Assembly (NCBI GenBank): GCA_032158295.1
Contig: CM063248.1
Span: forward strand, 15,672,787 to 15,736,786
Reading direction: 5' to 3'
DNA: 64,000 bases
Origin: Pycnopodia helianthoides
Lineage: Eukaryota; Echinodermata; Asteroidea; Forcipulatida; Asteriidae
Below the pieces are notes generated by a model. That model saw only the letters and a program-made list of their open reading frames with translations, searched no databases and was not told the origin of the DNA. The position numbers and the translations under genes were made by a program. How positions within the stretch are numbered: position 1 is the first letter of the stretch; every line of letters begins with the position of its first letter. Positions 1 through 13,085 of the stretch are shown here, in pieces.

Positions 1-575
1 TGAGGCTGGTATGAATGAATTCGTTCTTGGAGGTAGTGGGGTGCGGATTGATTGAGGGATTTGTATGTCAGTAGAGCTGGAGTGGAGGGTATGACGAGGC
101 TGATATGGATGAAGGAGTACTTGGAGGTAGTGGAGTGCAGATTGGTTGAGGGATTTGTATGTCAGTATAGCTCAAAGGGAGGGTACGATGGGGCTGTTAT
201 GGGTGAGGGACTTCTTGGAGGTAGTGGGGTGAAGAATGGTTGAGGGATTTGTATGTCAGTAGAGCTGGAGTGCAGGGCTTGATGAGGCTGATATGGATGA
301 AGGAGTTCTTGGAGGTAGTGGGGTGCGGATAGGTTGAGGGATTTGTATATCAGTAGAGCTGGAATGGAGGATACGACGAGGCTGATGTGAATGAAGGAGT
401 AGTTGGAGGTAGTGGGGTGCAGATTGGTTGAGGGATTTGTATGTCAGTAGAGCTGGAGTGGAGAGTACAATGAGGCTGATATGGATGAAGGAGTAGTTGG
501 AGGTAGTGGGGTGCAGAATGGTTGAGGGATTTGTACGTCAGTAGAGCTGCAGTGGAGGGTATGACAAGGCTGACA
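1..575 (+). repeat. Tandem repeat, about 93-94 bp unit, at least 6 copies
   Basis: Units share GGTTGAGGGATTTGTATGTC and GAGGCTGATATGGATGAAGG. The array begins before the window and ends near 575. Copies differ by a few substitutions. No coding role is seen. Confidence 0.9.
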
Positions 576-1776
576 TGAATAGGAGGTGCTCCGCGCAGCT
601 TGAAGTCTATGCGTTTGGAGAGGGGGGAACCAATAAAGTGTATGTAGTATTTGGGGCGATACATGGTGGGGTGATGAACGGTTGACAAGTCTAGCAGCAG
701 AGTTTCGAAAACCTAAGAAGCATATTTATTTTGCATTGACCAAAGTGGTGCTTTATTGACTTTTGATGGCTACGGAGGGCACAGGGATGGATAGCTATGG
801 GTTAACTTGATACTGTTGTCAGCAAGAAAGGACTGCATTCAACAGCTGTTGTGTTTGATGCCTTTTTCTGTTAGTCTTGGTGAGACCGTTCATTGGTTCC
901 CATCCCTGGAGACCGGTGAATTAACACAGGCTGACTCGGATGTAATCAAAACTTTCAAGCGTGAACGTCTCACCCCGGGTTGTCTAAGAGGCTAGCTGGA
1001 TTTCCGTAATAAGCAGGGGGATCTAAAAAAAAACCTTCACTTTACAACAAAACAAAGATTTATTCTTGAGCGCGGTAAAAGTGTGTGCTTATCAGTTGCC
1101 GTGGAAATGACCTCCCCTTGGAACATAAGTTCACAACTAAATATAGCAGCAGGAGCCATGCAGTAATGTAATATTTCCCTTTGCCGACTATCGTCTGAAA
1201 GAATGGAAGAAAAAAAAAAACCAACGTCCATTATTTGACTTCTGCCCTTATCCAGATCAAGAGCCGATACCCTCCCTTAATCCCTCGCCTCCGACCTGCC
1301 TCTGATTTCCCAAAGTCATTAAACCCAATTTGTCCGCCCCTCGGATCTGTCCACCTTAGTCGGAGATATCATTCTGCCCCGACACACCCAGTTAGCGTCA
1401 CATGTGTCTCGTGACACCCTGGGACCTATTGCTTGTGAGAGTTTTCAATCGCGGGGATTTCCAGGTGGTAATATAAGGAACCCCCCCCCCTTGCCAGGAT
1501 GTCAAATGCCACTGTACTTTCTTCGAGATAATTGCAGAGGTCCTGGAAAGTCCAACCGAAAAATGTGAAGTTAGTGGTGATCAATCTCTTAGCCACGCCC
1601 AGGTGACAAACCCATATGGATTTTGTCTTTATGGTTTTGTATGTCTTAACTTTTTTTTTCTCTTCACTTTTTGTTTTGTTGGGTGGGGGGGGGTTGTCAT
1701 TGGGGGAAAGGGTTTACTTGGTAATCGGAAGCGCCTTTGTTCAACAAGCTTCCTTTAGAGAGAGTTATAATCAATG
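576..1776. other. Intergenic, nothing recognised
   Basis: Unique-looking AT-rich sequence with short A, C and G runs. No exon with splice signals or protein similarity was seen. Confidence 0.5.
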
Positions 1777-1965
1777 TACGGTCGACTCTTGTTATAACAA
1801 GATCGCTGGGGCTGGCCTCTCCATAACAGGAACGTTGTTATAAGAGGACAGCAAAACAAAACAAAAATCACAAAGTAGAAAATGAGAATCGGGACTTCAG
1901 AATGCGCTCTTTATAAGCATAGGACCTCTTTGTAGCAGTGCTCTTTGTGACGAGAGTCGACTGTA
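1777..1965. mobile_element. Short MITE with GTCGACTCT inverted ends
   Basis: The ends TACGGTCGACTCT and AGAGTCGACTGTA are inverted copies with TA at each edge, as in non-autonomous Tc1/mariner or pogo elements. It is about 190 bp with no ORF. Confidence 0.65.
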
Positions 1966-4147
1966 GTGCCTGACTCTGCACTTTTTTAACATTGTGAGTA
2001 AACACACGGAAAAAGTGGCCTCTGTCCCTGAATTCATTTGTCCGGGTTGTGAAACGATTTTGTGTGAAAGAGTTTGTGAGGAGATAAAGGTCGTGTAAGT
2101 GAAGTACTGTGAAGTGCCTTTATGATCACTTCCAGTCCTCGTCCAGATGTGGTTCTAAGTTGTGATTGGACACCCAAGCCGGCAATCATCTAGTCTCTCT
2201 AATGAGTGAAACACACTTGTCTTTAAAGGGAACTGTGAGCATTCACGTCGCCCCCCCCCCCCCCCTTGAGCTCAAATAATAGTTCTCTGTCCCAATTTGT
2301 CCAGTCAGAGTGTGGTGTATCTTTGAAGGCAAAGTGTACCGTTGGCTTTTGGGACCGTTTGATTTTTTTAATCCTATATAAATGTAGATACATACATTTA
2401 AACTAACCTGTGAAAATTTCATTTCAAAAGGTGGTCGCGTTTTTGAAATATCGCCAAAATCCGCAGCGAATATGTCCACGCATAAAGAATAATCCCTAAT
2501 AGGAGAAATGTTTCTCAGATTCAAATTTTGGGGGACAAAAAGTAATATCTTTTCCATATCCACAGTATTTTGAATTGAAATTTTTCTCAAAATGCTTTAC
2601 ACTATCGAAAGTTGCTTTACTTCTAACCAAGTCAGCTTTTATTGCCATTAAATTTTAGAGTGATTACCAATCGAATACGGGAAATTTTGAAATTGGGTCA
2701 AATTTGTGATCTTTTAAGATTCTATTGGCGCCAATAAAAAGGAGCTGTTTTTTTTCAAAGAGAATCACCAACATAATAAAATTGTTGCATACTTTGAAAA
2801 CATGGATGTCTTAAAAAAGTAAACGTATGTGATTGATGCACCTGAGAAGTCTATGTCAACTCTAGATCAGAACTGATACATCACACTTAGATAAAGATTC
2901 TGCCATCTCCGTTCACCGTGGCTCCTTCCTCTTTTTAACACTGTCATAGCCCCAGAGAACTTCCACTTTCATCAAAAAAATACCACACTGACATCCTGGA
3001 TGTCGGGCATTGATTTCAGAGCGGAAAGTTGTGGTCCATCCATAATTTAAATTTGACCTCTTAAAGGTAGGGTCATAGATTGGGAGCTTCTCCAAAAATG
3101 AATGACATGAAAACTTATTGGTGAGAAGCACGCAGCTGTTGGTAGTATACACTATTTTCAGAAAGGATTCCCTTCGAGGGGAAATGTGGTTCGGACAAAT
3201 TTTCACCCCAAAACATTTGAATCTATGGTGAATGGTTTCTCGATTTCTGAGGGTGGTGTCTGTTTGTGAATGCTGCGGCCAGATACGCGGTCGGTACCCG
3301 CTGTCACTTCGCTAAATGTGGATGGATTCAATGTTCTTGTGAAAATACGGTGACATTGCTTTTCTCGGCTAGTAGACACTGTATTCAGCTGAAACTTTCA
3401 CATGTGAATTTTCTTTTTTTTTTCTTTAAAATTTTTCCCATAAATCAGCATTACATTGACAAAAAATCAATCTATGCCCCACTTTTAAAAGCCCAGCTGG
3501 GAACGATTGTTTTCAAGTATACACTAAGGCATACTGTGTGGACGGTCATCCACACATCTAATTAGCAATCCACGCATCTAATTAGCATAATTAGCCACCC
3601 AATAATGCTCCCACATTGTGCCCCCTTTCTGATATACCCATGGCAGAGCAAATCAAAGGGTGAACTTGTCTTTGGTCACACTGTAGTCATTTGTCCCATG
3701 ACCCCCAGCACATCAACAAAGGCACAATCTCCATGCATGTGGTATTAGCCCATAGCAACTGTTCCCTGGTGAAATAAAGGGTGAACAAACTTTCCGAATC
3801 TAGTGCAAACCTGACGATTGTATTCAACCAATCATGAATATTCATTTTGGTGTGGAAGTTAAACTAATCATGAATATTCATTTTGGTGTGGAAGTTAAAC
3901 TAATCATAAATATTCATTTTGGTGTGGAAGTTCTTCCACACAGTTGGCTCCACAGGTTTTAAAAGCTGTGGATTTTACTTTCTGAACATTCCATGGAAGA
4001 CTGGAATTTTGGGCGCTGGGGATTGGTCGTCGACATTTTGTTTTTACTTTCTCATTTTCGTAAAATGATCCTGGCACACAATGTTAGAAACAAAAGTTTG
4101 GTTCATCCCTTCACTTCCTGATGTAGGAACTATCAAAACATCAGGGG
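1966..4147. other. Intergenic, with a three-copy 36-bp repeat at 3830-3932
   Basis: Mostly unremarkable AT-rich DNA. At 3830-3932 the unit AATCATGAATATTCATTTTG plus GTGTGGAAGTTAAACT is repeated three times. A poly-C run lies near 2251-2265. Confidence 0.55.
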
Positions 4148-4330
4148 AGTTGTGCACTGTTCTCTCCTTTGAGGGTTTTTCTCCGGGTCCTCCGGTTTTC
4201 GTCCCTGCGGGAAAAATCAAACACTTTAGAACTCTGGCTGTGCTCCATGGTCATATTTGTCGATGTGGCCGACTGCCAAAAGAAGCCTTTACATCCCTGT
4301 GGCTTGAACACGTAGCCGCGTCCTTTGCAA
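4148..4330 (+). mobile_element. SINE B fragment (3' part)
   Basis: It shares GGTCCTCCGGTTTTCGTCCC-like and CTCTGGCTGTGCTCCATGGT segments with the copies at 11050 and 42250. The tRNA-like head is missing here. Confidence 0.65.
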
Positions 4331-6121
4331 TTCAGCTTCTCGGCTGCGAGTAAGGACGATAAGCATCCCAAATTATTATTACCACTTTTAAATATTATTA
4401 ATAAGACACAAAAGAGTTTGAATGAAAAACTTCCCCAGAATACCATGATCCCTTTAAACGTGACCTGTGGATGGCTTCCACTCTGGTCGGCTATTAGAGA
4501 GTGGCTCCATTTTCTTTTAACTTCATAGCCTGATGGATCTTCTGGAAAAGCCGTTCGGATCAGCTGCAATGTCCCTGCCTGCCTGTCAGGGCGGGACATG
4601 CTTCTCGTTAGGGCGTCACTTTCTCGGGTATGGTGGTTAAAACATAGTCTTAGGGGGTAATGCTGAGACATCCGAGAGACCAGACATAGGGGAGAAACAT
4701 GCGTTGTGCCACAGATAACACGTCTGAAAATAGCACTTTGTGGGGAAAAATGCGGTCGGCCAGGAAAATTGTCTAGCGATGACGTTTTATCGTCAAATTG
4801 AATTTCAGATACTTCTCCTGATGAGAGGCTTTTCAGTTCAGCTGCCTTGAAACTGTGTCAATATAAAAAAAAAGTTGACTAGTTTTTTTTGGAGATGGAA
4901 TCAGTTTGTGTGATAACGGCAAATCCTCGTTGTGATTGAATTTAATTTGTTCACCGATCAGCTGATTTCCTAGTGAAAGGTTTTTTATAAGATGTGCTGT
5001 TGAAAATTTAATAACATTGTGCTTGGTACTGTCCCTTTGATATATATATAAAAAAAAAAAAACTGTTGAAAGTTGATACTAAATATTGCATCCGAGTTTT
5101 GTTTTTCATGTTCGTGGTCCTAAGACTCACGTCCCAGTCTGAGTTATTTGCCGATGTGGCTAGAGTCAAGTCGAAGTCACCGAAATCATGACTCAAGCCA
5201 GACTCGAGTTCAATACAAACACCATGAAAATACACAAGCTTTGCAGCCGTGGCCAGCTTACATGTTCAAAAATACTAGACTGTCTGCGATTGACCGAGTA
5301 TCACAGCTTCTGACTCTCTGTTAGATCTTCTGCCGCTGTGTAGGTCTGAATTCTCCCTAAACTCTGCGTTCGGCAAGATTCCGAACACATGTTTTCCAGA
5401 ATTTCGGCGGAAAAAAAAATGTCCGATTTTCAAAATTGAATTTCCTGTTGTTGATCGCTATAACAGCAATCTTGGGCAACTTCAGCAGGAAATAGGGAAC
5501 ATTTTTTGGGAGGATATGGCTTGATATCAATGAATCTCTTTTTTTTTTATTTGGGTTGCGAATTTTTTTCTTTTTCTCCAATGACGGTGGATGTACAATT
5601 ATTATTTGTTTAATCACTTAACTGAAGATGAGTTTGATTTATCTTAATCGGAAATGACAGTTGCGATAACGGAAAGACTGGTTTGATCTTTGTGTGTGGG
5701 GTGTTTGTGTGTTGTGTGTGTGGCAGGGAGAAGGACCACATGGTGTGTGGTTGGAGGAATGTTTTGGACATTTTTTTCATACACAGGTTTACGATTGTGT
5801 GTGGTTGTAAGTTTGTGAAATCCCTGCCTACCGGTTTACAATACTTCTTGCCTCTCTTCAAACATTGTGCAGTGATTAATATTACAATAATACTTGGTTC
5901 TTATAAAAATGATAAAATTACGAGTTCTTATACAGCGCTTTATCACATCCAATTGGCATCTCAACGCCATATCCCCCCCCCCCCCCCCCCCGATCTATCA
6001 TCCAAACTGTAAAGGTTGTCGGAAACCATCGTTGTTGTTTCTTTGACAAGTAAAATAATTCCCAAATTCTAGTTTTCAATAAACACGCCATACAACCAAT
6101 CTGTGAAAATTTCATTAATTT
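4331..6121. other. Intergenic, nothing recognised
   Basis: No supported gene. It contains low-complexity runs (TG-rich near 5690-5800, poly-C near 5972-5990) and a short SINE-tail-like segment near 5932. Confidence 0.5.
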
Positions 6122-6490
6122 GGTGTGTCGTGGCTGAGCGGTCCAGCACACTGGACTCAAGCTCTGGTGTTTCTGATCAGGTGAATGTGGGTTTCGAGTC
6201 CAGTCTAAAGACGCTGCACCATTTTTGCTTCGTCCTTTTGGATGGGACGTAAAGCCGTAGGTCCTGTGCTTTGTGTAACACAGAAAAAAAGAACCCAGTA
6301 ACACTTATCGCTATGAGAAGGGGTTTGCCCCGGTGTTTCTGGCAGTGGCTGCTGAATGCGCCGCAGTACCTTGTAAACTCATTCTACATAAATGGGTCTG
6401 ATAATTGACAAATTTCAAAAAATGTTTCTCTTTCTTCAGGTGCCTTGAGTATCTGTTCGGTAGATACGTGCGCTATATAAGACTCTGGTA
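6122..6490 (+). mobile_element. tRNA-derived SINE A, near full length
   Basis: The head carries a pol III A-box-like TGGCTGAGCGG and B-box-like GGTTTCGAGTCC, as in Ser/Leu tRNAs. The body carries GATGGGACGTAAAGCCGTAG and GGGGTTTGCCCCGGTGTTTC, ending GCGCTATATAAGA. About twelve copies or fragments occur in the window. Confidence 0.85.
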
Positions 6491-7250
6491 TTATATTACC
6501 ATATTTTAAAGACGACAACAAAATGATTTATGCTTTTTCAGGGATGTGCATGTTGACAGGCATGCAACTTTTCCTCGGATCAGCTGATTTCCTTTTTTTT
6601 ATATTTTCAGTTATAACATTCAAAACTGGAAAATACTGTACAAAATCATTGAAATTTTGTAGTTTCCTCTTTGTTGGTGAAGTTACAGTTGCATGCCTGT
6701 GTTGAGCCTGTGGCATTCCAAATAAGCACCAGTGGTTTGTAGGGTCTTTTTTCGAGATTGATAGTCATTCAGACAGAGAACCATTTTCAGAAGGATTGGT
6801 ACGTACTCCATAATTAGTAAGCTTTTCGGTTTAAGCTACACCCACCCCCCTCCCCCCCCCCTTCCCTTGGTAATATCCGTTCCTGTTTGTTGTCTTTAAA
6901 ATTAAACTTTTTTGGACTCTGCAGAAACAACTCTAGCGCTTTTAACCAACAGTGAATGGCCCTTTAATACCCTGCGGATGACCGCATTGAATCTGAATCA
7001 TGCGGGGTATGTTTCCTGTATCTTCACTAAGTTATAATTGACCTATTTGTGGTAACATGTTGATAATGTTCAAATGTATATTGTGTCTGGGGTCTGTACT
7101 TTAAAGGGATGGTACCACGTTAGAAACGACCGAATTACAAGACCTGACTATTCTAGTCGATCTTCCGGGTACAATTTCTCTTCTTACTGAAGAGGAGGAG
7201 GGTACACTGTTTCGAAACATCGAGACCACGAGACCGAACCATTTTAATGT
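6491..7250. other. Intergenic, nothing recognised
   Basis: AT-rich DNA with a C-run near 6841-6861. A TTTAAAGGGATGGTACCAC segment near 7101 resembles the ends of the TTAA elements but no partner end was found. Confidence 0.45.
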
Positions 7251-7254
7251 GTAG

Positions 7255-7385
7255 ACGTAATAATTGCGTTGGGGATAAAGCTGGGTTTACTAGAGCGGGA
7301 TTTGAACCTGGGACCTCTGGATTAATGTGCCGGTGCCGGCACTCGACCAACTATGAGCTATCTAGCCCTAATGTTGGCGGTCTCC
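7255..7385 (-). mobile_element. tRNA-derived SINE head (type D)
   Basis: On the minus strand it reads TAGCTCATAGTTGGTCGAGT, then GGTTCAAATCC, an A-box and B-box pair spaced as in a tRNA. It differs from SINE A. Confidence 0.6.
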
Positions 7386-9339
7386 CTGTTTTGACAGCAT
7401 CTTTGTTTGAGGTGGCAGTCAGAAGCCATTCAACCTGTAACTGCCGGTTACGATACAACCTGGGAAGCGGCAGGAGAGGGATCACCTTTAGGGGATGCAA
7501 CGTTTTATTTAAAATATCAAGTAATAGACCACAAGGGAAACTGACTGGGTAAATGTAAATACACTTTGCTCATTAACTTTGCAAATATAGCAATGATGAT
7601 GTCATCACATTTGACAATACCCTGTGGCGGCGAGTTTAAAAAATTATATTAATTTTCAATTCAAATTTCTTGAATGAAAATTAATCATCAATATGTACTA
7701 AGAGAAAAAATCATTAAAAGCTTATTTGTGAAGCTTGAACAAAATCAGTTCAGTTATTAACGGAAGTAATGGCAAAAAGAATGTGTGGGTTTTTTTTGTT
7801 AATGAAAAAGTACATACTACGGTGTCCCGGACAGACCATTGTTGTTATGCTGTCACTATTTTATTCCTTCGAGCTCTTCTCTGCAAGAAATCTTGAATTG
7901 TGTAGTCACATGACCTTCAAACTTCATGAATACAAAGATCCAAACAATCGTTTTGCATTTTCAAATGTGACGTCATGATGATGTCAACGTGTGTTGAAAG
8001 ACAAACAATCAAATTTAAATATTAGCAAAAGAAACATTAAAACCTGAACCGCTCACTTGAATTTTACAACTTTTACATCTTTGGAAAGGTCTTGGATCGA
8101 TGACCAAGAGGTTACTCACAGGTCATCCCAATTTGACCTTGTCTTCTTGTCCAAACCGGAAGTTGAAGTGAAAAACGTTTTGAGAATGTCCTTTTTTTCA
8201 ATCTCTGCATTCAACATGAAATGGAATTCGGATGTGGTTCCTGTGTAAGAAATAGCATGGAAACCTTGACCTCTTCAAAAAGGTAACAGTGACACCATCA
8301 ACTTTGTCAGCGCCCTTCGTTAACAGTTGTTTTTTTGATGATTAAACAAAATGGGTTGCGACCCACCATGAAACGCTGATTTGGTGGAAACATTTCGTCT
8401 TGTGATGTGTACAAACCTTTTGATATACTTGCTCCCGGACACCTAGTGTTTGTCAAGCGGCAAACATTTAAGCTCTGGCTGTTGTCGTCGTTTTTCTTTT
8501 TGTGAGCGGAGTTCTTGTTGTTTTGTTTTGTTTTGGGTTTTTTTTGTGGGCGGAGTTCTTCCTGCATCTCTTAATTTTTGAGGGAGAGAGGCGGTCTGGA
8601 TTGTTCAGAAACCACATGGATTTGATTTCAATCAGAAATGACCGGCAGGATTTCCACCAGACAACCACACGGCTGATCTTGACCAAAACACGTTGAGCCT
8701 TGACAACCTCAACCTGCTAGTTGACCGTTTGGACAGTGTATGAACTGACCAACGATTCGGTCATTTCCCCTCCCTCCCCCTCCATAAATATGATCTTGAG
8801 GGTGTAACCGCTCAAACTCAAGTTCCAACTCAAATATTTCCAGGTATTTTGGATGACGTGAAGTGACTGACAAGGTGCACCTTGCACCTGTAGGGCTCAT
8901 TGTCAACACGGAACTCGTGCAGCTGTTTGTCAAGCTGAAAATAAAGCTCTGGATTTCTTGGGAAAATGGGAGGGTTAAAAACACCACTTGACGTTTGTCT
9001 GCTGGAGGGTGGGAGGGGGAAGGGAAGGGGGAGGATTGTACGAAATGAACTTGTCCAGAAGCCCACCCTGATCGTCCATTAAAATAATAGTAATAACACA
9101 TGGTTCTGAAAGAGCGCTTTATCACACCCTAGGGTCTGCACAACATTGGTATTGAGTGGAAATATAAATGTTTACAGATTTGCACCAAACTTTCATGGTA
9201 TAAAGATAACAACATAGTAATAATAATCTAGTCTTATGGAGCGAACGCATCTACCAATAGGAACTCAAGGTGTTTGGACAAACAAACATTTTAAAACAGG
9301 TTTTTGAATTTATTTTTGCAGTTATTATGAGACTGATTC
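7386..9339. other. Intergenic; possible decayed coding fragment near 8830-9000
   Basis: No supported gene. On the minus strand around 8840-8960 an open frame reads NPELYFQLDKQLHEFRVD, which is protein-like but unrecognised and lies in no gene model. Confidence 0.4.
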
Positions 9340-9637
9340 ATGTAGTACCTAACAAGGGTTTACAAGGTGCTGTGGGGCATTCAGCAGCCACTGCCAGACA
9401 CACCAGGGCGAACCCCTTCTCTTAGCAACAAGCATAAATGAGTTCTTTTACATGCATTACACAACACACGGTACCTACAACAGTATGTCCCATTCATAGG
9501 CTAAAGCAATAATGGTTTAGTGCTTTGCTTAAGGACACAAGAGTCAAGACCGGAACTCGAACCCACACTCTGCTGGTCAGAAAGAATCACCAGAGCTTGA
9601 GTCCAGTGCGCTTGACCGTTCCACAACAACAACATGC
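9340..9637 (-). mobile_element. SINE A copy, minus strand
   Basis: The reverse complement has the body GGGGTTCGCCCTGGTGTGTC-like segment and the head with GTGTGGGTTCGAGTTCC. The 3' tail may run to about 9095. Confidence 0.8.
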
Positions 9638-9942
9638 CCACAAGACGGTCATGGTGGAGAGTTTTCCCTGAAATACTTTCGCTTGAAATGCTATAAGTTT
9701 TTGGAAAATGAAAAAAACAATTAGTGTTGATCTTGCAGGTCCAAAACCTCATGTTTGAAAACAGTGAAAATGTTAATTTTTTAATACTATTTTCTTGTGA
9801 CTCCAATGACCGATTGAGCCTAAAACTTTCACAGGTTTGTCACTTCATCTGTATGTTAGGTCATGCAAAGTGCGGATAGTGGTCTTTGACCTACTACCAA
9901 TGTTGGTCTTGTGCTTTATAGGGGTTGGTACAACATGAGTTT

Positions 9943-10172
9943 TTAACCCTCCTACTCTCAGTGACTCTTGGCAACATTTTCCAGTGAGTTGACCAACCAT
10001 TTGAAACCATTCGACTGCCAAGGTTGTGTACGGTGGCACAACTGTGCACAGAACTAACTGTGTACTGTGTACATGCATTCCCTCATGGTATCATATTGTA
10101 TGCTGGCATAGTTTATCTATCATTCAAAACCACAGTGAATGGTATTGAATGGTCAGACAGCAAGAGGGTTAA
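9943..10172. mobile_element. piggyBac-like MITE, TTAA-CCCTC ends (family P, copy 1)
   Basis: It begins TTAACCCTCCTAC and ends GAGGGTTAA, 230 bp, with inverted ends starting at a TTAA. It is nearly identical to 58363-58592, and an inverted copy lies at 35583-35808. TTAA targets and CCCT ends are typical of piggyBac-type elements. No transposase ORF. Confidence 0.8.
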
Positions 10173-11045
10173 AGAGTAAATTCATACCGATCTTTAAGCT
10201 TTTAATAAACAGAACATACAACCAACCCTGTCAAAAATTCTATCCAATTTGGTCTTATTTTCAACTAAACAGCAAAAAGTTAAACAGTTGATACAGTTGC
10301 ATAGATCCTGAAATTGCTTATTTCAGTTTAGTTCAAAAAGGTTTGGGAATCAATATTTTTTGAGAATGATAAACTACATCTCGGGACAGTTGATGCCTTT
10401 AAGAGTTGAGTGTACAACTGGTAGCTGTCGATGTTAACCTATTGGGTCCGCTCTCGGTTGTCATTCTAAATCTCATCTCTATTCCTGAGAGTCCCCAGTA
10501 GTGACAATAGTCGGCTGGGTTGGATATTCGGGAAAAGGCAGACGTAACGCAGTTGTGGTGGTTTATTGCATGAACAGATTTTTGATTGTCGAGGGGTGAC
10601 CACTATGCCATTATGTCTGAACTCTCCCCCTCCCTCATGCTGATGCGTCATGGAGCCAGCCTGTCCACAGCTCCGTCGAGTCTGTTTAAGATATTGTGCC
10701 TGTTAGGAGCTTCAAATAGCCTTTTTTTTTTAAAGCGATGTAATTATTGCAGCAGCGAGAAGCAGTTGATTGGATTTAGTTCTGTGCTGAGGGACGTCTC
10801 ACATGAGGCAATTATAACAGGCATTCTGGTTCAGGTAATCTTCAAGAACAAAAATACATTTGCATTTCAATTTTTTTTGTTTAAGTTCTCGGGGGTTCAG
10901 GGGGGGGGGGTGGGACAGGGTGGGGGGGGGAAGTGAGAGACTGTTAGAAAGAATGTCCCTCGTGCTGCGGAAGTGTTCCTTTGTCATGCAACAGGTGGTT
11001 GTCTCAAAGTCGCCTGGACCTATTGCCTCATAAGCCCTTGCCCTA
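10173..11045. other. Intergenic, nothing recognised
   Basis: No supported gene or repeat apart from G-runs near 10897-10931. Confidence 0.45.
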
Positions 11046-11300
11046 TGGGTGGCATGGGTGGCTAGTGAGTAAAGTGCCTGTCTCTCACCAATGTGGCCCT
11101 GGTTCGATTCCCAGGTAAGGCCATTATGTGAGTAGCATTGTGCGTTGGTTCTCTCCTGCGCTACGAGGGTTTGTCTCCAGGCCCTTCGGTTTTTCTTCCC
11201 GTCAGGAAAAATCAAACTCTTGCAATCTCTGGCTATGCTCCGTGGTCATGTAGGGGTCGATGTGGCTTGCTGCCAATGGCGTCCATGCGCGTGAGCTTGT
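11046..11300 (+). mobile_element. tRNA-derived SINE B
   Basis: The head GGCTAGTGAGTAAAGTGCC and B-box GGTTCGATTCC mark it as tRNA-derived. The body has GTGCGTTGGTTCTCTCCTGC. A second full copy is at 42250. Confidence 0.75.
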
Positions 11301-11602
11301 AAGCGTTCATGCTTTGCCAAAAATGCTCACTTCACAGGTAACTGACTCCCAGAACTGTGCAGCTAAGAATTAATGTGGTGATGACTACTGGCGAATTGGG
11401 TCAGTGACCTTTTTTTCGTTGTTGTGGTTCACATTGTTGTGGTTCACACATAGAAATAGAACTCAGAGAATGCTATGTGTAGTTATCTGTGCATATCTGC
11501 TCTGAGGCAAGTCATGCGCGCTGCCATTTTAGCTGTATGGCAAATTCCAGCTTTCCCATTGGTTGATCTGGTTTATTTTGCCATACAGACATGTTACATG
11601 GT

Positions 11603-11790
11603 ATTGATACTCTATGTCCACAGTTGACTTAGAGGGCGTGTACAGCAGACACAGACGACAATTGAGCTCAGCATTCTCTGTGTTCTTTTCCTATATTGAT
11701 ACTCTTATGTCCAAAGCTGACATAGAGGGCGTGCACAGCAGACACAGACAACAACCGAGCTCAGCATTCTCTGTGTTCTATTTCTATGGG
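11603..11790 (+). repeat. Two-copy direct repeat, about 91 bp
   Basis: Two units share ATTGATACTC, GAGGGCGTGYACAGCAGACA and GAGCTCAGCATTCTCTGTGT in order, with a few substitutions. Confidence 0.75.
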
Positions 11791-11802
11791 TTCACATTGT
11801 TG

Positions 11803-12120
11803 TGGCACGTCGTGGCCGAGCGGATTGAGAGCACCTGACTCAAAGCTTTGGTGTTCCTGACCAGCAGAGTGTGGGTTCGAATCCTAGCTGTGACACTTGT
11901 GTCCTTGAGCAAGATACTTTACCATAATTGTTTTGTCCTTCGATGGGGAACATTAAGCCGTAGGTCCTGTGCACTAGGAATGGTGTAGTGCTTGTAAAAA
12001 AACCCAGGAAGAGTAGGGGTTAACCCCGGTGTTTCTGGTTCACGTAGCAAGCATTCTTGTTTACAGGTTTCCTCAGGCTTGTGAGCTACAGTGATTAAGT
12101 TCAATTACGACGTATCGTTG
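11803..12120 (+). mobile_element. SINE A copy
   Basis: The head has TGGCCGAGCGG and GGTTCGAATCC (A and B boxes), and the body has TAAGCCGTAGGTCCTGTGCA. The 3' part diverges after CAAGCATTCTTG. Confidence 0.85.
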
Positions 12121-12874
12121 GTTTCATTACCAGATCAATGTTAATAATTGCAACCGCTGTATTTATCTGTCCCAATTTGGCGGCTTGTCGCTGTACATAA
12201 AACGCCCATGGCATCAAAGTTGACTAATCTCTTATTTTTCTCTCCTTGTATCTGAAAGAACAGATGTAAAGATATTTCAGCTGGTTGACCTGCTGTCAAG
12301 TTTAAACTAGGCTACCGTGGTGACGTCTTTTCCAAGAAAGCAGACGACAATATATTTGGATTTGTTTCATTCATTCATTAGAATGATTTCAGTTACACAG
12401 TGTATCTTTTCTCTTCTAGGAAGGCGTGGCTCTGGAAAGAGTCTGCTGGTTTGTTCTCAACGTTTCAACTTGTGTGCTCTAATCATCATCATTATCGTTA
12501 TCAATTCATGAATGTTTCATGTTGACCTTCTCAATTAACAGGTTTTTGTCCAACCGAGTGCTTTTTATTGTAAATGTTTTAAAAGTGTGTGCCCCCCCCC
12601 TCCTCAACATCACAGTTTTATTGACCTCATCAATGCTTCGAGCCTTGCACTTTGAGGAGTAAAAAACACATGCTCTGATCTTAATGAACTGATTTACAAG
12701 CCTATAGGATCTTGCCTTCTGTGTAAAGTATTGTTTGTTGTTTTACATTTTGTTTTAGTGGCTTGAATTTGTTGATATGGTTTTGCAAGTCTGTTCATCA
12801 GGTCCTCTTAGAACTTCCAAGAAGTGTTTGACTTTTTTTCTTCTTTTTTCACACCTCTCTGAGAAGGCAGATGC
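12121..12874. other. Intergenic, nothing recognised
   Basis: It contains CTCAACGTTTCAACTTGTGT near 12457, similar to CTCAACGTTTCGACTAGCTT at 27664, a dispersed repeat motif. No gene seen. Confidence 0.45.
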
Positions 12875-13085
12875 CAAGACACTTGGGACATTAGGTCCGT
12901 AGGTCCCTTGTACTAAGATTGATAGTGCATGTTAAGAACCCAGAACACACTTAATTTGGAAGAGTAGGGGGTTAGCCCCGGTGTTTCTGGTTCACATAGC
13001 AAGCACCTTTGTTTACAGATTTCTTCAGGCTTTCGAGCTACAGTGATTAAGTTCACTTATGAGGCATCTTGGTTTCATTACCAGA
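12875..13085 (+). mobile_element. SINE A fragment (3' part)
   Basis: It matches the 3' portion of the 11803 copy: GTTAGCCCCGGTGTTTCTGG and the CTTCAGGCTTTCGAGCTACA segment. The tRNA-like head is absent. Confidence 0.7.

Noticed and set aside
2251..2265. Long C or G runs (also near 5972, 10911, 31461, 46211, 50166) as regulatory G-quadruplex sites
   Set aside because: Single homopolymer runs are common in this locus and their lengths are unreliable in draft assemblies; no four-tract pattern was evident.
4141..4671. Minus-strand open frame of about 176 codons
   Set aside because: It runs antisense through a SINE B fragment and has no recognisable protein features.
8709..9125. Minus-strand open frame of about 138 codons as a full gene
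   Set aside because: No domain recognised, low-complexity proline and glycine stretches, no clear splice context. Only a short part is noted as a possible coding relic.
10799..11215. Minus-strand open frame of about 138 codons
   Set aside because: It runs through SINE B and a G/C homopolymer region; composition is not protein-like.
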